Below are positions 48,219 through 60,130 of a stretch of DNA of 64,000 bases, piece by piece. The notes below the pieces were generated by a model, which saw only the letters and a program-made list of their open reading frames with translations, was not told the origin of the DNA and made no database searches. The stretch is from assembly GCA_029706075.1 (NCBI GenBank), contig JAINUG010000073.1, forward strand, positions 3,570,001-3,634,000, written 5' to 3'. Positions within the stretch are counted from its first letter, which is position 1. Every line of letters starts with the position of its first letter. This stretch comes from Aldrovandia affinis (Eukaryota > Chordata > Actinopteri > Notacanthiformes > Halosauridae). Both the position numbers and the translations under genes were made by a program.

Positions 48219-48657
48219 AAACATGTATCTATAAATTCCCACGGACTCCTTCGTGAGAGGCCCTTCAGGGAAACATTTCAATGTTTGTGGCGCATAATTA
48301 AGCACTTGTTACCAACTCCCTCGCCTCATTTTGAGTTTTACTACCCAAACATGTCCCTGCTGGTGTCTCATTCATTCATAAATGGTCACGTAGGAAACGG
48401 TGTCCATTATTTATGAGAGGTGATTTGTTGCTCGTAGGAGAATGAATGTGTAAATGTGTTTGTGCTGCTTAAGTACAGTTTGAGAGGGGTTGATCTTTTA
48501 CTAGATGTAAGAAATGCTACATGATTGTGTGAAATGAGGGAGCCTTCAGTCATTAATAATGGAATTTATTATAATAATAATAATAATGGGACATGCCCTC
48601 CATACATGTACATTTCAGTTGATTTGAGTAAAAGTGCTTTTTTTAGACATTTTACTT

Positions 48658-48718
48658 TTACATTTTAAGCATTTAGCAGACGCTCTTATCCAGAGCGACT
48701 TACAAGATGTGCATTAAT
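48658..48718 (-). mobile_element. SINE 3' tail fragment
   Basis: AAGCATTTAGCAGACGCTCT then TATCCAGAGCGACTTACAAG, the shared tail in reverse. Confidence 0.65.
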
Positions 48719-48956
48719 ACATGGTAAGATCAGTCATTGTTCACACAAAATCAGTGCAGTAATACAGCGATAGACATCATAGTTGGCAGCTGCACACCAT
48801 ACCTGTAACATAGGGAAGGAAAAGGTTAGTCAATTTTACGCAGAGCGGAGGGGTCTGGCTGGGGTGTAGGGTTTGATGAGTGTCTGGAGGTAGGAGGGAA
48901 CAGTTCCTCTAGCCGCCTGATAAGCCAGCACCAGTGATTTGGATTTGATGCTTGTG

Positions 48957-49570
48957 GTTCTGTGTGGCTCAGTAGGTAGAGCGTGGTTCTGTGTGGCTCA
49001 GTAGGTAGAGTGTGGTTCTGTGTGGCTCAGTAGGTAGAGCGTGGTTCTGTGTGGCTCAGTAGGTAGAGCGTGGTTCTGTGTGGCTCAGGTACAGGTCAGT
49101 AGGAGCGTGGTTCTGTGTGGCTCAGTAGGTAGAGCGTGGTTCTGTGTGGCTCAGTAGGTAGAGCGTGGTTCTGTGTGGCTCAGTAGGTAGAGCGTGATTC
49201 TGTGTGGCTCAGTAGGTAGAGCGTGGTTCTGTGTGGCTCAGTAGGTAGAGCGTGGTTCTATGTAGCTCAGTAGGTAGAGCGTGGTTCTGTGTGGCTCAGT
49301 AGGTAGAGCGTGGTTCTGTGTGTCTCAGTAGGTAGAGTGTGGTTCTGTGTGTCTCAGTAGGTAGAGCGTGGTTCTGTGTGGCTCAGTAGGTAGAGCGTGG
49401 TTCTGTGTGGCTCAGTAGGTAGAGCATGGTTCTGTGTGGCTCAGTAGGTAGAGCATGGCGCTGACAACGCTTAGGTTGTGGGTTCATTTCCCACTGGGAA
49501 CACATATACTGAAAGATGTATGCATTCACTACTGTAAGTCACTTTGGATAAAAGCGTCTGCTAAATGGTT
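48957..49570 (+). mobile_element. tRNA-derived SINE, family C, with head expanded into a 29-bp array
   Basis: About 17 units containing TGTGGCTCAGTAGGTAGAGC precede a single body (GCTTAGGTTGTGGGTTCATT, CACTACTGTAAGTCACTTTG, GGATAAAAGCGTCTGCTAAA). The structure is the same as at 21.25 kb, in a different locus. Confidence 0.88.
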
Positions 49571-52540
49571 GATATTATTATATATTATTATATTGATGCG
49601 TATCTTTATCTCCTTGGACCCCATGATGTCATCTATGGCATCAGCCATTTCATCTGAGTTGTGTTTATGTTTGTGGTGTAAAGTGTGAAGAAGCTGGATA
49701 TTTACTAAATAATAGAATGAGTAAATTGTTGATACTCTTAATGTTTTCTGATCCTATAAAATACTGTACATGTACTTGTAAGTAGCTTGCAACATTTGTG
49801 CTCTTGTGTGAATATGCTCAAATTATTAATAGTTTCTAATGTTCCCATTGTGTGTTATGTTAAATCTCTCCACCAGCTTGGTCTAATATACCATTTTTGC
49901 TGTAATACTGTGCAAATAGTGCGTATGAGATTTATTGTGATTGTTTAACAATATCACACTATTGAAGAAAATGCATTCTGTATTCATAGTTAAATCTCTT
50001 ATTTAGGTGAGTTTACCTGTAGTCAGCCACTAACTCATGCCCGCACATTAGCACAGCGACTCTGGTGCTTTTAAATGTGCTGCTCGGACTTGAACCCGCA
50101 CCCTTCTGTTCACATATCAGTGAAAACTGTCCATCCGCTCTAGTTATGGTCCCCCATTAATCTACTTACCAGTTCACAAATAAGTCAAAAACCACACATG
50201 CCAGAAAGGTACTTTGAGATGTTACTTTACCAACGGTGTGTTTACCTTAAAGTGAGGAAAGGAGCTGTTTGGTTGTGGAGGAACGCTCTCACGTTTGCTG
50301 AATAAATGTTGGGTCACATTGATGTTGCACAGGAGAAGAACACTGCTCACCGCCGTGCGCACGTTGACAGATATATTGTTGTCCTTTGTCCTTTCCTCTC
50401 GAGTCGCTCCTGATTCAGAACGCTCTCCTCCGGTCTGAGAGAGCAGGGCGCACACAAGTGCAGCAGTACATCTTCTGGCCTGGTGATGTTTTTACCGTGT
50501 TGTGGTAATGGGGTCAGCTGACTCTGTCGGTGAATTACAGCACCTCTCTGGAGCTAATGGAGGGACACACCCGCTCTGATCCTGGGGCCGGTCCCAGCTC
50601 ATTGGCCATATCGAAAAGTACATTGAGTTACAAACAGTACATTTTATCACAAGCTGTATCTGTGTGTCGGCACATTTTGTCAGTATATTATGAGGTGTAT
50701 TTTGTTCATCATAAAAAAAATTGTGTGTGCTGCCTCATAGGTCATGTTAGATGTGGACATTAAGCTAAACTTCAAACGCTTCTTTGAACAAAATGTATCA
50801 GACCCATTTCTAAACATCATGTTTATTGTTATGAAATATGACATTTGTGTCAGGATTCAGCAGGGTGTTTTCGAGGTCATTTCTGGCTGAAATCCAACAC
50901 GGATGAAGGTCCCCTTCAGCTGCCAGATCCACCTTTGACTGTTTAAATGAATCCAGTCTGTTAGTGTTTTCATCTGAATTTGACAGATACGGCTCTTCAC
51001 AGTAATAAGGTCAGAGGATGGCAGAGCCTTGGTGCTGGAGAGCTCTCTGTTGTCTGGGGGGAAAGTCACATTGTCCTGCTCTCGTAGGCAACTGGCAGGC
51101 AAACAAAGTGGAGGCCCTTGCTGAAATGATAAGTAAATACGGTTTAATGGGCTCCGAATCAGGAGGGAGATCTGCGGGCGGGAAGGTGTGCCGGGCGGCC
51201 GGTGAGAATGGGGCCCAGGCCACCGTGGTTATTATTAGCGCTATCGTTGATCAGATAGGGCTGGAAAATGAAGGGCAGTGATGGATTTCCAGGCTGCAGC
51301 CTGGCATTGCAGCTGTCACGACCGCAGGGGAGGCTGTCTGTCCGGAGCGGGGGCCGGACCGCACCACCACCGGGGTCACCTCTGATTGGCCACATTGTGT
51401 CTGTGCGAGACGCACCTTCAAACTTTCACTGGAAGGTCAGCGAGTTTAACAACACAACTTCAGCTCGGTCTCAAACTCGCAGGTCGATGCGTGACAATGT
51501 CTCAGCGGTCTGCAACACAGGCGTAAGGTCTTCAGAAAGTGTTGTCCTGGAGTTGTTCTTGGCTCCTTAGCTGAAATATTAACTGGTGCAAATTAGAAAT
51601 TTGAAGGAATGATGTATATCAGTGTAAAGTAAAAATCATGATTTTTTGTTTTGTTTTGTGTATGTGTGCACAAGCTGAAATTAGAAAAACTGTCCATATA
51701 TTAAATGGAATAAATACATTTCTATCACTTTTCAAAATGATCCAGATTTGACATTTGCGTGGCATTAAATTATATTTGAGCTCCATCGGTAGATGTTCCA
51801 GTCCGGGTCGTTTTTGCTCAACGTTGACCGTAGCTGTCTTCAAGGGAGCAGGTCTCACAGTGGTCAGAGATGTGGTTTTTCTGTTCTGATCTGATTCTTG
51901 TTTGTGGGTAATGTAACAAGTCTAGCGTATCCCCAACCCGCATAACAGACATGAATTGGGTCTGAGAGTCCGTTCGTCCGTCTGTTCTGTTCTTCCGACA
52001 TACTGAGAGAACATCGCTCTTTATCGCTCTTCAGACTTACCCAGAGAACATCGCTCTTTATCGCTCTTCATACGTCCCAAAAACACATGAGCATGCCCTG
52101 CTGCTCTGCACAAAGCAAAACAAGACAAGAAATAAACAGCAAACACTTAAGAATCTCTTGAATTCTTGAAAGCAGCTGAAGAGGCTTGAGAAGTTCTGAA
52201 GCTCTGGCCTGTGATTGTCATTTTGAGCGCTGTGTTGTTGCAGACGGTGAGACCCCAGTCCTGCTGCGGCCCGAGCCTGGTCCTGCTGCGGCCGTGTTTG
52301 GCACTTTAATGGATGTCGGCCGGTGCAGTGTGAGCTCCCAGCGCTGCCTCTTTGCGCTCCCTGTGTGCGGAGTTTGGCCGGGCACCAGCGCCCTTGTGAA
52401 GGAGACGGAGGTGCACCTTTACTCTGGAGGGGAAATGGACCCTCCCGTGTTTGAGCAGCTCTCTCTCTCCCTGTCTAATGCCTTCTGCAGCTGTCTGACA
52501 ATGAATCAGCCTCCTTACTGCAGATCACATTAAATACACA
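49571..52540. other. No gene seen; unique, partly enhancer-like DNA
   Basis: Mostly AT-rich unique sequence. The 50.85-51.40 kb block is GC-balanced, open over 80 codons in two frames and possibly conserved non-coding DNA (GTTATTATTAGCGCTATCGT). No splice-linked coding potential could be established. Confidence 0.4.
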
Positions 52541-52554
52541 CGATGGGAGAGACC

Positions 52555-52955
52555 AGTCACGGTGAGAACACGGTGAGCTGGAGGAGAACCAGGGGGACGT
52601 GGAGAACCATGTAGAGAACCTTGGGGATGTAGAGAACCATGTAGAGAACCATGGGGACGTGGAGAACCATGTTGAGAACCATGGGAACAGAGAGAGAACC
52701 ATGAGAGAACCACGGAGAACCATGAGGACATAGAGAACCATGCAGAGAACCATGAGAGAACCATGAGGATGTAGAGAACCTTGGGGACAGAGAGAACCAT
52801 GGGGACAGAGGGAGAACCATGTAGAGAACCATGGGGACAGAGAGAACCACAGAGAACCATGAGGATGTAGAGAACCTTGGGGACAGAGAGAACCATGCAG
52901 ACGTAGAGAACCATGAGAGAACCATGCGGACGTAGAGAACCATGAGAGAACCACA
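52555..52955. repeat. AGAGAACCATG minisatellite
   Basis: Higher-order array of GAGAACCATG joined by GGGGACAGA, AGGATGTAG or CGGACGTA. Minus-strand frames rich in HGSL are repeat artefacts. Confidence 0.9.
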
Positions 52956-54235
52956 GGGACGTTTTTTAGGCCAATGTTGAAAACAACACTGCAAGTTCAG
53001 TGTCAGGGTGCTTTTTTCCTCCCTGTATTAAATGTGTTATTTGTGGGGCGGAAGGCTTTGATGTGACAGAAAACCTGTCTCCCATTTCCACCGTTACGCT
53101 GCTCTTTAAGCATCGGCGATGGAGGAAATCTCATTATTCCAAAATCAAACTTCAAAGAATTCAACCGTGTTTTGAAGAGAATATTTCGGGAGTGCGGTTA
53201 ATGTGTTGCAAATAAATGAAAAGGCCGTGGAGGTTAATTTTTCATCTGCAATTTTAAAGAAGGCTTCTCTGACACACCGGCCGGTTCTCAGACACGTAGA
53301 CCTGCTTTAGCACAGACTGTTATTACAGGGCGTAGATAAAGCAGTTTTGATTAGTTTTCCACATGCTTATCATATTTCACAATTATGAAACTGAGAATCC
53401 TGTGTCATGCAGACAGTTGGCAATATTAAAGTTGCACATTTCCAGATGGCCTAGTTGTGAACTGGGAACAATGTAAATCAAGGCAGTTGGAATTGTAATT
53501 GAATCTGTCATTTCAACAGCCCAAATATTCATTTCTTTAGGGGGGGAAAAAAACACATTTTGAACATGGATATTGTTCTCACTTCCAGTTCCTACTCTGC
53601 ACAATTCAAGCGCAAACTGTGCCTGTGTGCCTGAGAGTTAATGGCAGCTTCCTGCAGTTGTTGTAACGAGAGTGATGTGGTAACAGAGATGGGTTTGAGG
53701 AGTGTTCTTTTGGCAAAGGTCTTACAAAGGCATTGAGGAAGATGGTTTCCAGTAGCTCCCAGTCAGCAAAATGTCACACAATGAAGTCGAGTCCTTGCTA
53801 AACTGAAAAGATTCCTCAGCAGTTCTGCACAATGGCTTCACTAATTGATAAAGCGCGATGCTGCCTGTAATGATATGTGAATATGGACGTCCTGCAGCCA
53901 CAACAGCACAAAGAATGAGCTCAGAGCGCTTCAGGATTTCTGTAATACATTCAGATTAGCATGAACTCCTAACTCTCTCGTTGTGTGTTGTTCTTCAGAG
54001 TGAACATGACCCAACCGCTTAGTTAAATACATTATGTTGCAGCAATGGCCTCTGGGTAATGTTGTACAGACGCCATGTTTAATTTGTTGTTTAACTATAC
54101 CACCTTGTAAAAAAGAAAATAAAAAAAGCTTACCGTGTATTAATAATTTAAGAACTTTCCAAAGAAACCTTGTTCGCACAAGTGTACCTTTAGGCGGTGG
54201 ATATCAATTACAAACTAGCTCCTGCATTAAATTAT
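52956..54235. other. No feature seen
   Basis: Unique AT-rich sequence without recognised genes or repeats. Confidence 0.45.
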
Positions 54236-54239
54236 GGAC

Positions 54240-54475
54240 CCTGGTGCTCTCTCTCTCCTCTCTCCCTCTCTCCTCTCTCCCTCTCTCCCCTCTCTCTCTC
54301 TCTCCTCTCCCTCTCTCTCGCTCTCTCTCTCTCTCCCTCTCTCCCTCTCGCGCTCTCCCTCTCTCTCGCTCTCTCTCTCAGGGTTCTTTCTTCATGGTGC
54401 TAGTCTCTTTCTTCATCGCTCTCTCGCTCTCTCGCTCTCTCTCCCTCTCTCTCCCTCAGGGTCCTTTCTTCAGGG
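54240..54475. repeat. CT-rich simple repeat with an internal 50-60-bp duplication
   Basis: (CTCTCCCT)n and (CTCTCG)n tracts. CTCAGGGTTCTTTCTTCATG and CTCAGGGTCCTTTCTTCAGG mark a duplicated segment within it. Confidence 0.9.
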
Positions 54476-54811
54476 TGCTAGTCACGCAGGATTGATAATA
54501 GGAATTCTAAGGGCAATAAAAGCACAAGCACAATTAAAACCTCAGGAATATATCAATATGCTTCTTGGTTTAGTCCACTGCCCTTCCAAAGGACACCGCT
54601 GCCTCACATTCACCTTCCTCCCCCCTTTCCAAATCCAAATCTCAAATCTCCCTTTTCACCAGGAATACATTTTCATTAGTCTGCTGTCCTGAGCCGCATG
54701 AATCTGGTATTTATTAGATGACCGCGATCATCTCAGAGCCCTTGAAGAGAGGGGTCTTGTGTCCTCCCATTTGACATGTCCTCTGTTCTTTCCATTGAAT
54801 AGACCCCGCTG

Positions 54812-55038
54812 CACACGGACACACGGACCCATGGACACACGCACACACGGACACAATCACACAGACACACTCACACTCACAGACACACAGACACACTCAC
54901 AGACACACGGACACACGCACACAAACTCAGACACACAGACAGACACACTGATACACACAGAGACACACACACACACACACAGACAGACACACTGATACAC
55001 ACAGACACATTCACACACACACAGACACAGACACAGAC
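54812..55038. repeat. ACACGG/ACACAG simple repeat
   Basis: Imperfect (CA)n with periodic G (CACACGGACACACG, CACAGACACACTCACA). Confidence 0.9.
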
Positions 55039-55269
55039 TGTTTCAGCTCCCCTCTCAGTCCTGTCCTGTGAGATTTCTCTGTTGGGTAAAGGCCTTCAGC
55101 AGAAGACCACGCAGACCTCCGCCGCAGGGAGAGAGGGTTGGGAGCACCCTACACACATCATTCATGACTGGAGATTCTTGAGAAGCTTACCAGAACATTC
55201 CAAAAGACAAAATCAAATTTCACAAAAAAATGAAGAAACATCTGCAGAGAGGCCCCTGGATATAGCCCC

Positions 55270-55695
55270 CGGCCTCCAGAGATGTACCCTAACCCTAACC
55301 CCTCCCTCCAGAGATGGACCCTAACCCTAACCCCTGCCTCCAGAGATGTACCCTAACCCTAACCCCGGCCTCCAGAGATGGACCCTAACCCTAACCCCGG
55401 CCTCCAGAGATGTACCCTAACCCTAACCCCTCCCTCCAGAGATGGACCCTAACCCTAACCCCTGCCTCCAGAGATGTACCCTAACCCTAACCCCTCCCTC
55501 CAGAGATGGACCCTAACCCTAACCCCTGCCTCCAGAGATGGACCCTAACCCTAACCCCTGCCTCCAGAGATGGACCCTAACCCTAACCCCTGCCTCCAGA
55601 GATGGACCCTAACCCTAACCCCTCCCTCCAGAGATGGACCCTAACCCTAACCCCTCCCTCCAGAGATGGACCCTAACCCTAACCCCTGCCTCCAG
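55270..55695. repeat. 32-bp minisatellite containing telomere-type CCCTAA repeats
   Basis: About 13 units, each made of ACCCTAACCCTAACCCC and CCTCCAGAGATG. Each unit therefore holds two vertebrate telomere hexamers (TTAGGG on the minus strand). It lies far from any visible chromosome end. Confidence 0.93.
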
Positions 55696-55699
55696 AGAT

Positions 55700-57110
55700 G
55701 ATATTTCTGAGTTAGAGTGAAGATAACATGTCAGCCCTGAGCCGTTTCAGTCATGTTTACGTCTCTTAAGCGCCTCGCTTGTTGGGGTCTTGCCTCCGTA
55801 CGGTGCCGCTGGTCTGTTACCAGCTCTGACTCTGACGTTCCTGCATGGGATTAAAACCCGCTGACTCACTGATTTCATTGAGCAATTACACCAGTGACCG
55901 TGGTGTGGAAACAGACACGCACTCACCGGGGAGTGAAAGGCGCTCGCTCATCTCCCTGAGCGATGGCAGCAGGTTGTGTCTTTAGCGTTTACAGAAGACC
56001 AGACTGCAGGTGCTGTTTGAGCGCCCTTGCACCATGTTTTTTGGTTGCTGAAATTGCAATTTTTTCTGTCTTGTTTGCAATAAAATGCTTTGCCTGGTTT
56101 GGGCCTGGGTCAGGCCTGTATGTAAATGGAATTGTGTGCTGTGTGGAGAGTTCAGATTTGTTGCTGGGGAAAGGCCCGTAATCATTTAAACAAGATGGAT
56201 GTCCGGGCTGAGGCAGAAGCAGGCGGTCCAGACGCTCAGTCGTCTACGGAGGTGCTGCACCATCACTTTCCTTCATTTGCGTATTTGTGATTTTTGACGC
56301 GTCTGATCAGATCCTGGCTTTGCCTTTGCTTTGCAGAATCACCTCATTACACTGTTACTGAAAATGTGCTGCGTGCTTTTTCACCATTTCCATTTGCCAT
56401 GACCCTGAAGAATGTCACTGAAATGAATCACAGATTGAGAAAGGGCTGGATGTGTTTTGCGTTGTGCAGTAACCCACCCAGGAATACGGGTTCTGCTGAT
56501 CAAATGCCCACAACATTGGAATATGATGCAAGTAAACATTGGCCCCTGCCATTCAGCAATCAGTTATACACAAGGCTCTATAGCATTTGACCAGTGTTCA
56601 ATACAGACAACACCACAGTGATCTGATCAGCAGCCTTGTGTGTGTAGACCGCTTTGAGAGTTTGCACATTTGACAGAATCTAAAATGAAGTGGGCCATTG
56701 GCTGAGTGGTGACCTGGGAACAGTGGGTGATTATTGGTCCAACAGTAACGTTGGTTTGAAGTGGTTTGGCCATTGAACAAGGCATGCTCATGTGTACAAG
56801 ATAAAATGATCCTTTGAAAGTTTAAACTACTTGGGCTCAAACTTCAGCTCAAAGAGGTGAAAATGGGATAAAATGATAATGTAGTACATTGAGGTGATGA
56901 AACTTTACCTTGTGCTGCACAGAAGTTTCCAAAGCCCATCGGTGGCCTGATAAACTTCAGCAACACAAAGACCCTCAGAAACAAAGACCCCCTTGGCAGG
57001 GCCAGTGATGCCTGAGCTTCAGGGGACATCCAATCTATTATTTTTATTTGTATTAGTATTATATATTATATTTGTATTAATGTATTCAATGCGAAGTGTT
57101 TGTGCGCAAG
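55700..57110. other. No gene seen
   Basis: Unique sequence with no recognised feature. Short open frames here lack splice support. Confidence 0.45.
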
Positions 57111-57114
57111 TCTA

Positions 57115-57415
57115 AATGTGGTGAGAGTGTATTAAGGTGCTGTGTTCCTGCGCTCTGTGAGTGAATGTGTTGAGAGTGTATTAAGGTGCTGTGTTCCTGC
57201 GCTCTGTGAGTGTGGTGAGAGTGTATTAAGGTGCAGTGTTCCTGCGCTCTGTGTGGTGAGAGTGTATTAAGGTGCAGTGTTCCTGCGCTCTGTGAGAGTG
57301 GTGAGAGTGTATTAAGGTGCTGTGTTCCTGCGCTCTGTGTGGTGAGAGTGTATTAAGGTGCTGTGTTCCTGCGCTCTGTGAGTGTGTATTAAGGTGCGGT
57401 GTTCCTGCGCTCTGT
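57115..57415. repeat. About 39-bp minisatellite
   Basis: Seven or so copies of GAGAGTGTATTAAGGTGCTG plus TGTTCCTGCGCTCTGTGTG-type sequence, with length variants in the linker. Confidence 0.88.
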
Positions 57416-57914
57416 GCCCAGGTGACGTACCCATCGGAACACAGCGCTCAGTTTCTCCGCTCAGCTCGGACACTCTACCCCCTTGGGTCCTCTCCGCTGA
57501 CTCCAGGTCAGGGCCGCTGACAGCCGGGATGAAAGTGAGCATGTGAATGTGAGGAACCGTGTCTCTCGAGTGTCTCACGTTTCCCGAACCGTCAGTCAAG
57601 GCCGTGCCGGTGGTAACCGAGACCAGGAGGTCAGACGTAATGGCTCAAACACAAGGTCTCTCTGAAAGGAATGTGCAGTCAGAGGTCTGTTTGAGCCTCG
57701 AAGGCTTGCTTTAGACACGTCAACTTGCATCGAAATTTAGAAATGGCTTGCAAACCGTGACACTAATCAGGTTAAAACATGTTTTAGGCATAAATGGAAG
57801 TGGTGTAAATGATCTTGCATGAGGTTTTAAAAGCGTCTCCAGATATCCCTGCCATGTTTAGGAGAACTTTGTGCGAGCTGTTGGCCAGGCCTCTCCCCAG
57901 CGCGGTTTAAGGTG

Positions 57915-58235
57915 TTGTGTGTCTGTGTGTGTCTGTGTGTGTCTGTGTGTGTGTGTCTGTGTGTGTGTGTCTGTGTGTGTGTGTCTGTGTGTGTCTGTGT
58001 GTCTGTGTGTGTCTGTGTGTGTCTGTGTGTGTGTCTGTGTGTGTGTCTGTGTGTGTCTGTGTGTGTGTCTGTGTGTCTGTCTGTGTCTGTGTCTGTGTCT
58101 GTGCCTGTGTGTGAGAGAGTGAGAGAGTGAGAGACTGAGAGAGTGTGAGAGTGAGAGTGTGAGAGTGTGAGAGTGTGAGAGTGAGACCTGAGAGGGTCTG
58201 TGAGAGTGTGAGAGTCTGTGTGTCTGCAGGGGATG
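57915..58235. repeat. GT/CTGTGTGT and GAGAGTGT simple repeats
   Basis: Long (TG)n with CTG punctuation grading into (GAGAGTGT)n. All frames across it are low-complexity artefacts. Confidence 0.93.
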
Positions 58236-58239
58236 ACGG

Positions 58240-59700
58240 AACCTGGGTCTGACACAAGTGTGTGCTGCAGGGGATGGAGTAAATACAGTGGAATGGCTGT
58301 ACTCACAGTCCTGGTGAATACGTGCAGATAGTTGTGTTCAAAGTTCTGGTGAACGCAGTGGGTCTTTGTTTTGGATGGAAACTGCTGTATGATCATGGTA
58401 AATTGTGACTGTAATGTAAGCCTTGAAATAGAAAGGTAAATACATTCCTATATATATATATATTTTACATCTGTCCTGACAAATTTGGGGCGGTTGTCTC
58501 AGTTGACTAAGCAAACCATTTTTGAGCCTTAAATTCAATTTAATGGCTGTTCTAGTTGAACACCTATCAAAGTAAGTCACTGTGATTAAGATTAATTAGA
58601 TAAAGGAAGACCAATCATGATAAATGCGATCCAAAAAAGACGTATATATTTTGTTCATTGAATCGATGGCACTACATAATTCTGACAACGGAAGCAGCAA
58701 CAAGCCTTTCCTGTAACTCAGGCAGTGCACTGAACTCTGGAGGTGTGAGCTACAGGCTATGAACCCTGCTGAACCAAAACATTGCCATAAATTAAAACAG
58801 CAGCTAATTAATAATCGTCCATAGCCTTCACTGTAATGTGAATTTCTCTTTGAAGAAGCACAAACAAATCATCATGAGTATCTGAGACCAGATATGACCG
58901 CAGTAGATAACTCGTATAAAACCTGTCTGAGCAGCAGCTCAATCAATCCATACTCATTACGACCAGCTGGAACGGTGAATTCTGAATATTAAATTTGATG
59001 TTTTTGACATGTTTTTTTAATGACCAGATGAGCCCTCAAAACACACAGGCCAAACATTGGATTCTCTGCTTGGCGTTCATTTTACAATATTTTTATTGAT
59101 CTAATTGTTCATCTGTGTTTTCTGCATCATGCCACACAGTACATTCCAGACCAGCACAGAATATAACTCATCCATCCATTTATCACCGAATGAAATGGGG
59201 CTTGACCCTGTTTATCCTCCCTGGCCTGATGACCCCTCCTCTCCCTTCTCCGTGGGGGTTAAAACAGAGACATCAAAGCTCCAGTACACGAATGGAGCCA
59301 CAGAGGACCCAGTGAATGACTCCTGCAAACAGCACATCTGATTGCTTTTCGTTTGCATGTTCAAGAGGATGTTGTTTCCAGGGCTTCCTCTTGTCATTTA
59401 GAAAGAGATGTGTCTCTCTGCTGCAGTGTTATAGAATGACTGCTTATGAACTTAACTGTAATCCATAAGCCGATGGAGAAGCCATATTACCCGACTGAGT
59501 GAGGTAAAAATGATCTGTGTTGTGCTCTTCTCAGTCTTGCGTTGTCTGACAGGAAGCAGTAAAACCCACTCAGTATTTTCATGCGATGCCCTTTCTATGA
59601 AATCCTCGACTCAGATAAAGAGATGCGTGCCCTGCTAAATGGACATGCAGTAGTGCATCATGCCAATACATGAATGACTGCTTGGCATTGTTTAAAATAG
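58240..59700. other. No supported gene
   Basis: Unique sequence. A 66-codon stretch at 59145-59341 follows an AG and ends in a stop (VYPPWPDDPSSPFSVGVKTE), but no family was recognised. Confidence 0.4.
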
Positions 59701-59705
59701 TACCT

Positions 59706-59850
59706 TGTGGGGTCTCGGGTGGCGTAACCGTCAAAGAATTCACCCGGAATGCGAGTTGCCCACTGCAGCCGAGGCTGAAGGCCGTTTTTTCCCCCACCCA
59801 GAAAACCGAAATAATCTCCTAATACAAAGGCCAAAAAGAGAGGACATGAG
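59706..59850 (+). mobile_element. Family-A SINE, head fragment
   Basis: GGGTCTCGGGTGGCGTAACC and GCGAGTTGCCCACTGCAGCC resemble the tRNA head of family A; the rest is lost. Confidence 0.5.
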
Positions 59851-59939
59851 GGGAAAAAACTAAACTGGACATCCTGCATCTGCACCTGCATCCTTGTTTT
59901 TAAATAAAACATTTTCACAAAATGTCCGACACCTTCGTG

Positions 59940-60130
59940 AGTGAGTGAGTGAGTGGTGAGTGAGTGAGTGAGTGAGTGAGTGGTGAGTGAGTCACAGGCA
60001 TGGCAAGTGCTGTGCTTTTCTGAGAAAGGCCAAAGTGAGTGAAGGTGACACCTGATCAGAGTGAGTGAGTGAGTGTGGTGTGAGTGTGAGTGAGTGTGTG
60101 TGTGTGTGTGTGTGAGGGAGAGAGTGAGAG
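59940..60130. repeat. GAGT tetranucleotide repeats
   Basis: (GTGA)n in three runs around a 60-base unique insert, then (GT)n and (GAGA)n. Confidence 0.9.

Larger units (their letters stand above)
45677..48650. other. Apparent first intron or flank, no coding exon seen
   Basis: Unique DNA with two reverse SINEs and one minisatellite (listed separately). A block at 47.3-47.8 kb looks unique and enhancer-like (TCTGTAATGGCTGCAGTAAT), but its conservation is untested. Confidence 0.4.

Noticed and set aside
51018-51281. 87-codon plus-strand frame in a GC-balanced block
   Set aside because: No splice sites or homology fit. The overlapping minus-strand frame is equally open, so non-coding conserved DNA is the better reading.
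52475-52994. Long minus-strand frames rich in HGSL and FSTSPW
   Set aside because: They are frames through the AGAGAACCATG minisatellite.
54034-54692. Ser/Leu-rich frames of about 150 codons
   Set aside because: Low-complexity CT repeat in alternate frames.
57422-57512. Possible exon between AG and GT (VTYPSEHSAQFLRSARTLYP)
   Set aside because: It lies at the edge of a minisatellite. No family was recognised, no partner exon was found, and the length is too short to judge.
57827-58396. Thr/His/Gln and Cys/Val-rich frames
   Set aside because: Artefacts of the GT/CTGTGTGT simple repeat.
59145-59341. Possible terminal exon ending in a stop
   Set aside because: The reading frame is moderately protein-like, but no upstream exon or recognisable domain supports it.
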